Source of the DNA: Spirodela intermedia
Taxonomy: Eukaryota > Streptophyta > Magnoliopsida > Alismatales > Araceae
Direction: 5' to 3'
DNA length: 64,000 bases
Assembly: GCA_902729315.2 (NCBI GenBank)
Contig: LR746277.1
Location: 3,849,001-3,913,000 of the forward strand
The first letter of the stretch is position 1. Every line of letters begins with the position of its first letter. The position numbers and the translations under genes are program-made. Below are positions 54,391-64,000 of this stretch, in pieces. A model generated the notes under the pieces. That model was not told the origin of the DNA and made no database searches. It saw only the letters and a list, made by a program, of their open reading frames with translations.

Positions 54391-55892
54391 ATAAAAAAAA
54401 ATCAATTTTTTGCTTTTTACTTATTAGTAGATGTTTTGACACAAGTTTTTTTACATTTATTTTTTAATATGTGTTATTTTAAGGCTCTCTCTTTCAATAC
54501 AAGTTCTCTCATGATTCTCTCTTCATCACCAAGGACTCAGGTTTTTAATATTGGTTCATCCCTCAACTACTTCTAACCCCATATGATCCTTTATACCACT
54601 CATAAATACATTGATTTTAATTGGGTGAACAACCTAATTACATTCATTTAATCCCTTCAAGGACACAACCATATTATCAACACCACATGTTTTAACCCAA
54701 ACACCTCTTTTCTCACTATCTTTGAGATGGAAGGCACCTTAGGGCATGATGGAAAGCATCAACCTTTGAGATGAATGTTGTTTTAAATCACTAATGTCTA
54801 ATAAAGGATTGATGTAACCTTTTATACTATATTAAAGCTTACAATAGTTGAACCTTGATAAAGAGATGGATATTCGTTGACATATTTTTCTATTCATTAG
54901 TTTTCTCTTAAAAAAATATTTTCCTATTATTCTTCAATGTTCTCCAATCATTTCTTGTCTTAAAAAATACGTACACATACTCAAAAAAATAATTATTGTC
55001 TAAAATGTGTGCCAATAATCTTTCTCATCCATTTTATTCCAATTTTTAACTATAGATTTCTTTTGTTGTCACAAACATTTTTATTGTTGAGGTTGAGTCC
55101 ATATAAGATCATTTAATCTATTATCACCATATAATCTATCAATGTGTCATTCTCTAGAATGCACATCAATAATCTATCTTTTTCATGATTTTTTAATTAT
55201 GTTTTTACTTAAACTTCTAATGTGTCATCATCTAGATTTTGGTTCAAATCTTATAAATGACTTTGATATTATATGATTTTAGCATATTTCTTCACTGAAG
55301 CATTTGATATGTCAATGTTTAGATTTTGAGTTCAAGTCTTGCAAGTGACTTTGTTACTTCGTGATTTTCCAAGTATTTCTTTATTAAAGCCAACATGTTG
55401 TCATCTAGGTTTCAAGTTTGAATCTTGTAAGTGACTCTGATACTTTATGATTTTCTAAGTATTTCTTCACTGAAACTTTTGATGTATGGTCATCTAGGTT
55501 TTGAGTTTGATTCTTACAAGTAATTTTGATATTTCAAAAATTTTCTTATAGTTTATCATGTGCATTAACATTAGATTTTCTATACTTATGTATATAATTT
55601 AGGATGTTGCATTGGTTCAAACCATATATAAATATTAAGATTAACTCTTTGGATTGAATCATTAGACATGGAATCATAAAGGTATTAACATCATGAATTT
55701 TGAATAATTCCTAGAAATATGAAATATTTAACACAAGCTCATGAAATTTATTAAATTTTTATTTATTATTTCAATAAATAAAATTTTGCATTATAGTATC
55801 AAAACTAAGGGCATCAACAATATGATCTACCACTAACCCTTTCAGCAACTACATATAAAGACCATCATTTTAGAAATATATTTTCCACTCAA
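54391..55892. other. AT-rich intergenic DNA with a degenerate tandem repeat
   Basis: No gene seen. Very AT-rich, probably decayed transposon sequence. It contains the tandem repeat at 55210-55545. Confidence 0.5.
55210..55545. repeat. Degenerate tandem repeat, about 4 units of roughly 85-90 bp
   Basis: Each unit has a core reading roughly GTCATCTAGGTTTTGAGTTT followed by TCTTGCAAGTGACTTTGATAC and TGATTTTCTAAGTATTTCTT. Four units can be followed, diverging mostly by transitions, with the last incomplete. Confidence 0.8.
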
Positions 55893-58800
55893 CTCATTTA
55901 GCTTAAATACATCATTTTTAAATGTCCCCTTAGTGTTAAAGTATTTTAACCTTAAAAGGGAGTTGATGGATTGTGTGAATGAAAATAAAAATAAAATTTA
56001 TTCTCTCTCTCTCTCCTCTTCTCTCTATAATTATTCTTCAATATTATATCAAAATAGGATGATCTCTTGTTGTGAATATGAATAGACCTATCATCGAAAG
56101 GAAAATAAATAGAGGCCATTATTATGTTCCATCACCATCACTGAAAAATCATTAGAATAATCATTACCACTAGTGGAAGATCTTTTTCGACAAAAGACAT
56201 CTAAATTGTATTTTTTTATAATTTCTTCTTATCATCTACATTTCTAATAAAAATACAGGTCACAACTTCTTCATAACCTCTAGAGGCTTCTAAGAATTGA
56301 AGATTAATTTGTAAATCTTATTTCTATTTGAAGATTATAACAACTCTAAGTCATCTTCATCATTTGATATTTGATGATATCTTTCTTCTACAATACTTTA
56401 TTTTTCAATTCTTATGTCCACTTAGAAGCATCATCTCAATAGTCTACTCTAAGTAATTGACCAAATCTTCTAATCTTGTGATCAAATTAAGTTGTGAACT
56501 GATTGAAAAAAAGAGTGATTTCTCATGTAATGTTTTGGGGCACTCAAATCATAAGTGTCTCTCCTTATATATAGGGTAGCATTGTCAAACTCAATGGTAT
56601 TAAAAAAAAAAATCAACTTTCTTTTTATGATTTGTGAGATCTCACAAGAGCATATGTTTACATCAAAATGGTAAGTCAAATGATAAAACTGAAATTAGGA
56701 AGTTAATAATGATTAGAGAGCTAATTTATGTTGAGCAAACATCAAAGAGTCAATTTATAACTACGTAATGATGCATTAATCAACAAAAATATGTAAAGTA
56801 TCATATGAAATTTATTTCTACGAATAATTACATATCTTTATAAGGTGATCAAGGGCATCTACACATTAAAGAAGAGAATCATAACACAAGTAAAATGTTA
56901 TGGCTCTCTTAATAATCTATTAGATGAACAATACACCAGCCAATTTATTTTTATTGATTTTGTCAAAATAATCAAATAAAAGAGGTTATATAGTCATTAA
57001 AATTGTTAATAGCTCTTCACCCTATGTATAAAAAAATAAATGATCAGTGAAACTTGAAAAATAATCTTACTCTAGCTCAAATATATATTCATCTATCAAG
57101 ATTCAAGATGTCAAACCCGATTACATAATTAACTTATTTAGTTATAACTACAACTTAAAGGTAAGATAGAGGAGTATCTTCTAATATGGTAAAAGAACAT
57201 CAGTCTCTTAATATCAATCAAGGTCATAGATGAAGTAGTTTATTTTGTAAGTATTACCATGGAACTAATTATTCTTCTTATAATTGTAGGGTCAAATATG
57301 ATTATCTAAATATACATCTGAAACATCGAACAAATCAAATATTTGTAAGTATATAAGAGTTGATTGAAGTTGTCATTTTTAGATAATAATACAATATACT
57401 TTGATTCAATGAAAAGGATAATGTTTTATATAAATATTACCTAGTCTCATTTACTGCAACTATAGTTTTTGATGAGTCATTTATTCATATTTTTTCTGTA
57501 AATCCTTGTGATTCTAATTGAATTACAAATTTTGACATTTTTTCCCACATCATTAGTATGTCTCTTTTTGAAAAAAATTAGCATCTTATTTATTTAAGTT
57601 ATTATAAATTCTTTTTATATCTTTTCCATGTGAAAATTATTGATTGATTCTTATCACTTATCACTGATACTAAATCTCAATTTTAGACTCTCTCTAACTA
57701 ATGTCATGCATACACATAAGTTTACCTTGAGTCTATTGTCTATTAGTAAAATAATATCTTTTAACTATTGTGTTATTTTTTATGATCCCTTTTTGTCCTA
57801 CAAGATCCTTAGAAAACTAAAAGATTGGTAGCGGTACTTTCTCAATAGTTGGATATCTCTTTTTTTTGAGTTCTTTTAATGTGAAACATGTCAACTTAGC
57901 AAACACCACATGTTTTCTTTTTCTTCTAAAGTGAATAAAATATAAATTATTCTTTTCGTTTTAGTACATATTGATCTATAAAATCCTTGTCAAATTAATA
58001 GTGTTAGGGGGTTTCACTATTTTTTAATTTTGGTTGATGATTGTAATAGAGTATCTTAGGTTTATATGCTTAAAGAGAAATATGAAATTCATATACTCAT
58101 TAAAATATTTTCTAGGAAATAAAAATTCAATATTCTAGTGTATTCATATGTTTAGAAATATGAAATTATTTACCTTCTTCACTTTCTTAAAAGTATTTCA
58201 TCAGACCTCATGTGTTCAAACTTATATTGAATGTAAGTTATATCATTTACTTGATGTGACATGACACTATCATATTTTACATGAATGTTCATATCTTGTT
58301 ACCTATGTTTAATGCAACTTTTCTTATAAATGAAATTATTTCATCAGTTCTCGATCCTTAAATATTTGATTGTCTATTTTGTTCACACCTTTCAAACAAA
58401 TAAATTATCTTTACATATTTTTAACTAATTTTTCTGAGATTATTCAAGGACTATAAAGGGGTACCACTAGTATAATCTAATTATAAATAGATATTATATT
58501 AGTGCTAACACCACCTTCTTTGAACATACATTCAATATAAGTTTGAAAACATGAGGTCTGATGAAATGACTACTAATAATTAGGTTCCCTTACCTATCTA
58601 TGTTCCCTACTCCACTCATTACCTAAACTATAATTATCACACCACCAATCCTTTACTAGTATTGATTACATTATTACTTTACCCAATACTATTTTCTCTA
58701 ATGGAGATAAGTCTCATGTATCTTTTTCTCCCTCTTGATGTTGATTCAATGTTTATTTTTTGTAAATGTTATTGTTCTTGTCAATTACCTAATTTTATGA

Positions 58801-60397
58801 CCTTTAACCATCTATCTACATCAATGCAAAAGTTCTCTTTTTTTTATAATAATTATCAGATTTTCCATAGTCATTACATCATCTTTTGTGGAAGGTTGCT
58901 ATGGACGAGTAAAATGTCAACTCTAATTTTCATATGAATATGAGATCTTATAAACATACCCCAAGGTGTTTTTCATGTATGTTGGTTTTTACCCTCAAAT
59001 ACCTTTCAAATATTGAAAGATATAAAACTCAATTAGTGGTAAAAGATTTTACATAAATATATGGTGTTGATTATTTTGAAACCTTCTCTTGTAGTTCACT
59101 TGAATTCTATATGAATATTACTTTTAGTTATAGTAAATTCTCATTGACAGATTTTTTTTAACTTGATATTAAAAATAAATTCTTATATGATGACTTATAT
59201 GAAGAGGTTTATATGGAGCTTTAAATAGAAAATTTTAATTTTATATAATTTTTATGTGATCATCAATCTTTACCTAATATCATTTTTCTAGCCTTGTGAT
59301 TTTGATTGTGTATGTTGATGATATTTTACTCACGAGCAATGATCAAATTAGTATAGCTAAAGAATTACTAGACTCTATGTTTGTTATCAGGGATAGTGGC
59401 CCTATTAATTATTTCATTGGTATTGAGGTGAGCCATATGGATGATGATTTACTTCTCTCTCTCATAGAAATTATGTACTTGATCTTCTTCATGAGATGCA
59501 TAGGTTGGTAGTAAACTTATTGTTATTCTTCTTGACTTGCAAGAACCAGTTGGTGACTCTAATAGTTCAAAGTTTTTGGATGTGGGAAAATTCTTATACT
59601 TCACAATGACAAGACCTAACATTGTATTTACAATCAACCAATTGAACCAATTAATACAGCATCTTAAGGAGTTCGATTAAGCTTAAGTTTGTCAAGTTTT
59701 TAGATATTTGAACTCATCACTAAGGAATGGTCTTTATTTCGTGAATCACAATCACTTTTATATGTGGGGCTATTCTGATGCAGATTATGCTAGTACTCAT
59801 CAAGACATGATGTACTCATAAAGTTTTTGTACACATGTTGAAGGCATTTTTTTTGGCAAAATAAAAAATAAAATATTATTTTGTAAGCTAGTGTTGAATG
59901 TGAGTACATAACCATGGCCCATATTACATGTGAACTCTTATGGGTGACATCTATTCTTAAAGATTTTAATATTTATGTGTTAATGTCAATTTTCATTTAC
60001 TATGACAAAAAAACGGCCACCTTCATCACTAATAATCTGACCTTCCCCAAGCGCACAAAGCATATAGAAGTGGATTGTTACTTTATTAGAAATATTGTAG
60101 TGTACAAGAAGATCTTTACACTTTACATATCTACGTAGGATCAATTAGCAGATATTTTTACCAAGTCACTTCCTCGTCATCAATTGGACCTCATTTTTTC
60201 CACGCTGAACATGAGAAATTTTCTATGCTCTAACTTTATGGGGTTTGTTACTCGGTCCATTTAGCCTAAGGGCATCATTATACAATGTCTCCTCAGGGTT
60301 AAATACCTTAATCCTAAGGGAGCAATGAAAAAAAAAAACTCCCCTCACTCTCTCTCTCTCTCTATCTCCTCTCTCTTAAAATTGCTCTCAAAATCTC
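55893..60397 (+). mobile_element. Decayed Ty1/copia LTR retrotransposon
   Basis: About 4.5 kb, plus orientation. Flanking direct repeats at about 55893-56042 and 60258-60397 share CATTTAGC.TAA, TGTC.CCT.AG.GTTAAA and AAGGGAG followed by A- and CT-rich tails, and are probably remnants of short LTRs. A degraded initiator-Met primer-binding-like site (TTATATCAAAAT) follows the left repeat. Domains in copia order: integrase at about 58009-58240 (LVDDCNRV, LKEKYE, FHQTSCVQTYIE, HLLDVT), reverse transcriptase at 59296-59430 (VYVDDILLTSNDQ, YFIGIEVSH), and ribonuclease H at about 59760-60215 (WGYSDADYAST, ITCELLWV, TKHIEVDCYFIR, LADIFTKSLP). Many stops and frameshifts show it is inactive. A small inverted duplication of the integrase part lies at 58523-58567. 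Confidence 0.8.
58197..58567. repeat. Inverted repeat inside the copia integrase relic
   Basis: Arms at 58197-58239 and 58523-58567, about 43 bp with roughly 90-95% identity in inverted orientation, separated by about 285 bp. The left arm encodes the HQTSCVQT integrase motif. Confidence 0.85.
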
Positions 60398-60580
60398 CCT
60401 CCCCGTCACAATGAATCCAGGAGATAGATTAATTTTCCTACAGGTTATCCATCTACAGCATATAATGAGCTTCATCAAGCCGTCCCAGGTTATCCAGTGT
60501 CTTAATCCCAGAGAGCTCGCGTTTTTATAAACACTTCGGCAGTTACCGGAGCTGCCGATGAAGAAGGAGAATAAGAGAGC

Positions 60581-63500
60581 TCAAGAGGAGGACACCAGGG
60601 AGACACCGGGCCGGTTGGCCCAGGCGGGCGGCAGCAGCGCGTACTTCTCCATCCCCGGCTGCTCGTCGTAGGGGCGCTGCACGACCTTCAGCAGCCTCCG
60701 CACCTCGTCGTAGTCACTTTGCTCGGCAGCGTCGATGGCGCTCTGGCAGAGATAGTTCCGGAGCACGTACTTAGGGTTCACCGCGTCCATGGTGGCCTTC
60801 CTTTGCTCGTCCGGAACGCCGCCGGCGACCAGCTGCGCAACCAGGAGAGAGAACCCACTAAGATCAATCACTCCCCCACCCACTCCACCGTAGGAAGGAA
60901 CATATCAAGCTCCGACAATCTACGCAAACGGAGCTCAAAGAGCAGAAATTCGAGCACACTCGCCTCCTGGATGTAAGACTTCACCCAGCTGATCCACGCC
61001 TCCTCCCGCTCTGGGCCGATGTCCAGCAGAACAGCCCTGAGAGGAGCCAGTAGGTCCTTTTCATCCAGGTCCGCCGCCGCCACCACCGCCTTCACGTTGG
61101 ACAGCAAGCGGAAGAAATTCGTGTAGTCGACCTTATCCACAGACAAGTTGGTGAGGAGCTTACTGACGAGCTCCTCGTTATACTGGGGCAAGCCCAGCTT
61201 CCTGGTCATTATGGACCTGTACTCCTCCATGAACTTGTCCCCGTACCTGTCCACCACACGAAGAAGCTGATTCAGGGGCCAGCCAGTCCTGAAACCCTGC
61301 AGGAGGAGTCGGACCGGCTCACCTCCCTACGGCCTGGTTGGCTTCATCCTCTGTAATCAGCTTGGCCGTTGACAGGGTACTGGTGAACTGGGCTACGTTC
61401 CACAAGCAGGCGTCCGGCTGATTGGCGAAGCGGTACTTTCTTCCCGGCAGGTCTACCGTGTTCGGAGTGTAGTTCGAATCGAAGGCATCAAGGAAGCCGA
61501 AGGGCCCGTAGTCGATGGTGAGACCCAGCAAGCTCATGTTGTCGGTGTTCAACGCCCCGTGGGTGAAGCCGACGCCCTGCCAGCCGGCGACCAAGGAGGC
61601 CGTCCTCTCCGCCACTTCCACGGCCAAATCTGGCATCGTCGACATCTGACTGAGTTATTCGCGATATTCCTGCTATCTAAAAGCGTGGCAGTGATGAAGA
61701 TCATCACCTGCATATTTATTGCGCGGGGCCTCGCTCTTGTGGGTCTTCTCGAGGTGGGGGAAATGGTGCCGGATGGCGTAGTCAGCCAGGAGGCGGATGA
61801 TCTCAAGGCTTTCTCCGCCCCTGAAGGCGTGAATCTGGAAGGAACCAAATCTCAGCAAGGACGGGGCGACCCTGCACACGATCGCGCCGGGCTCCTGCTT
61901 CAGATTCCCACTGCAATTCAGCTCGAACGGTGAGTCGATGTAAGAGCTTCCATATTTTTCCTTGGATTCAGAACCAAGAACAACAAGAACAAAAACAGAA
62001 ATTGCATTCATCTAAAGATGGAAAATGTATGAAACTGCAGGTAGAACAACGAAGAGGAGGTTCTGCGTACTCATCGAACACGTCCCGGTAGACGAGTTCG
62101 CCAGTGGCGATGAGGCAGAGAGCCCGGACCGTGGGAATCCCCAACCCATGCATGGCTTCGCAGCCGAGGAACTCACGAATGCTGCCGCCCAGGGCTGCGA
62201 GGCCATCTGCATTCTGGAGGGTGTAGGGAGTCTTCCCGGCGCCCTTGAGCTGCAGGTCCAATCTCTCGCCGCGAGAATTCACCAGTTGCCCAAGGGTGAC
62301 TCCACGGCCGTCCCCAAGCTGGCCGGCCCACATACCAAACCATTGCCCTCCATAGCACTGGGCGTACGGCAACCTGTAAAGCCGACACTCTGAGTCGACG
62401 ATGAATTCAAGCAAACACCTGAACAGAATACCAATCGCCGATCTCAAGGAAGAAGAAAGCTCACACTTACCCTCCAACCAGAGGTATAGCTCCGGAGAAT
62501 ATCGCAGGGAAATCCGGCCTCTGGAATCTGAAATAACAGAGGGCGTGGTCATGAGAAGGCAGCACACGCGTACATCGAAAATCGAAGTTCCCCAGGAAAA
62601 ACCTCCGATTTCATTTAGATATAAGGAAATGATTAGTATGATCGACGATGGGAGTCGAGCAATCCCCGAAGATGTGCAGAATTTTGTGGCTAATCTCCTA
62701 ATCGCAGCAGCATCTCCTTTCACGGTCGATTTATTGGCTGAATGGCCACAGCGTCCTGCATTAAACCTTGTTGACACTTGATAATTTGCATGGCAAAGAC
62801 ACGACCAGCAGGAGATGTTCTTAGTTTTTTGCCAAGTAGCACGATGACTCACTCTGCAGGATCCAAATCCAGTAATTCAGAAACCGACTCGGACCGAGCA
62901 ACAAGCTCAGGCTTCCCCACTTTGGCAGAAGGAGATACTTTTGAGTAGCATGCACCTACAACCTGCAAGCCAGATTCGAGGAGATGATTCTCCATGTAAT
63001 TTCCGAATTGATTATTGATAATATTATATAAAGCCCTGAACAAAAGCGCTGTACTTAGTCTTTTAAAAAAAAAAAAACTGCAAGCATGGTGTCCAATCAG
63101 ATCAGGTAATAGTTGTGATTTTGGCCCAATTCTGAAATGAATCCCAAGTATGTTGCAGTGAGCACTCAGACGCGGCAAGAAAAAAATAAGCCCCTTGTAG
63201 TTCCCTTGCCTTAGCTAATATCCAGCAACGCTTAACCACACCATTTCAAAATCCTAAGGTTTTGATGAAATAGTAAACAGTTCGTCACTTCAATTAAAAA
63301 ACTATCGATTTCCGCCCACTGCTGCCAAGCTAATTGATCCGAAGATTGGAAGCAATAAGCAACTTCGTTCACTGATGGAGATGCCCCCCCCACAAAGGTT
63401 CGTGCCAACACGTCGTATGAACTCCTGCAGAAGCCAGATGCTCCACAGATATTACCAGCACACAACCGATCACTGCCACGACGGAAGAGCAAGGTAGCTC

Positions 63501-64000
63501 GAATAATTTCTACTCCTGTGGTTCCGTGTGTTTCATGAAAGGGCAACCGGAGATTCTAGTGGTGGGCACCAAGAGCTCCCATGTTTCAGTGATCGCTATT
63601 CAGAGCCGCTCTTGCTCTCATAAGTAGAGTGAGAAAAGGATTCGTAACAGCCGATCAAACCAAGATTACAGTCACAGAAAGTCGTCAAACGAATTTCTGT
63701 GGGCTTTTTTCTGCTGAACAGTTACAGCGGTCGGGGTGTTCGTCAACGTCGATGGCCAAAAGAAGTTTACCTCTCGGGGAGTGGAATCCGTTCTGGGATC
63801 TCCCGGCAGCTCCCTCACGAAGGAGTGGTCCCAGTTCAGTTCCTCCAGGCGAAGCAGCTTTGCCCTCTCCTGACTGTTCTTCGCCGACTCTCCGACGCGC
63901 TCCATAGTCGTCGCGGGTGGCTCCGCCGCCTGATTCTCCCCCATGGATGGCGAGTCAGCGAAGCCCACGAATCTCCGTACCAGCTCGCCCCCGCGCAGAA
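60581..64000 (-). CDS. SelO homologue, copy 2, diverged (5' end beyond window)
   Basis: Exons in transcript order: 64000(partial)-63771, 62962-62853, 62527-62471, 62373-62071, 61910-61708, 61629-61323, 61246-60964 and 60832-60581. Exon limits, phases and intron 7 (GC-AG) are the same as in copy 1, and introns are also similar in sequence, so this is a tandem duplicate. All visible frames are open. Conserved: [10 protein letters not shown], the SIREFL glutamate, the arginines in [18 protein letters not shown] and DYGPFGFLD. Changed: GGHQFG is [20 protein letters not shown] is [15 protein letters not shown], and the C-terminus MLSCSS is LVSSS, losing the last cysteine. Compared with copy 1 it lacks four residues (PVYK) in the transit-peptide region and has two extra in exon 7. 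The substitutions lie in otherwise very conserved segments, so altered or lost AMPylation activity is possible. Whether it is a functional paralogue or an early pseudogene cannot be decided from sequence alone. The start codon lies outside the window. Confidence 0.85.

Overview
The window is nuclear DNA of a flowering plant. The evidence is intron-rich genes of plant families, GT-AG introns, GC-rich coding sequence in AT-rich surroundings, abundant (CT)n/(GA)n microsatellites and decayed Ty1/copia retrotransposons. Genes are closely packed (about 13 in 64 kb), so the genome is probably compact. The GC-rich exons and GA/CT repeats suggest a monocot with a small genome, but the species is not fixed by anything seen here. 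I built the exon models by hand from splice sites, reading phase and family conservation. Apart from one junction in TRM5, every model closes in frame. || Layout: 1-3.4 kb intergenic with a 96-bp (CT)n tract. 3.4-5.7 kb (-) an intronless FTIP3/4-like MCTP protein. 7.6-12.0 kb (-) a 12-exon GFO/IDH/MocA-type oxidoreductase with an 18-nt microexon. 13.7-16.0 kb (-) an O-fucosyltransferase-family type II membrane protein. 17.9-21.3 kb (-) a 13-exon GH1 beta-glucosidase. 21.8-27.6 kb (-) a 16-exon STRUBBELIG-family LRR receptor-like kinase that looks catalytically dead. 28.7-29.1 kb (-) a small nuclear-type protein with an AT-hook-like motif. 31.3-37.9 kb (+) a TRM5 tRNA(m1G37) methyltransferase with a suspicious one-base phase break at intron 4. 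39.1-39.7 kb (-) a DUF761 protein, head to head with a short-chain dehydrogenase at 40.5-42.0 kb (+). 42.9-44.3 kb (+) a MYB-CC (PHR1-like) transcription factor. 44.6-46.3 kb (-) an EMB2219/mTERF2-like organellar protein. 46.7-50.7 kb (-) a Selenoprotein O (SelO) homologue. 51-60.4 kb an AT-rich block of transposon relics. 60.6 kb to the window edge (-) a second SelO copy. || The right third is the most informative part. A unit containing mTERF and SelO appears to have been duplicated in tandem. The second mTERF survives only as two decayed fragments, rich in G/C-to-A/T changes and split by a copia relic. About 6 kb of AT-rich DNA, including a second copia relic, was inserted before SelO copy 2. 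SelO copy 2 keeps all visible reading frames but has lost the C-terminal cysteine and several conserved residues. || The genes are ordinary, mostly unrelated housekeeping, signalling and metabolic loci and do not form a pathway or cluster. I found no convincing new biological system. The observations most worth checking are the diverged SelO paralogue, the TRM5 splice anomaly, the microexon, the GC-AG intron shared by both SelO copies, and a small intron filled almost entirely by a microsatellite.
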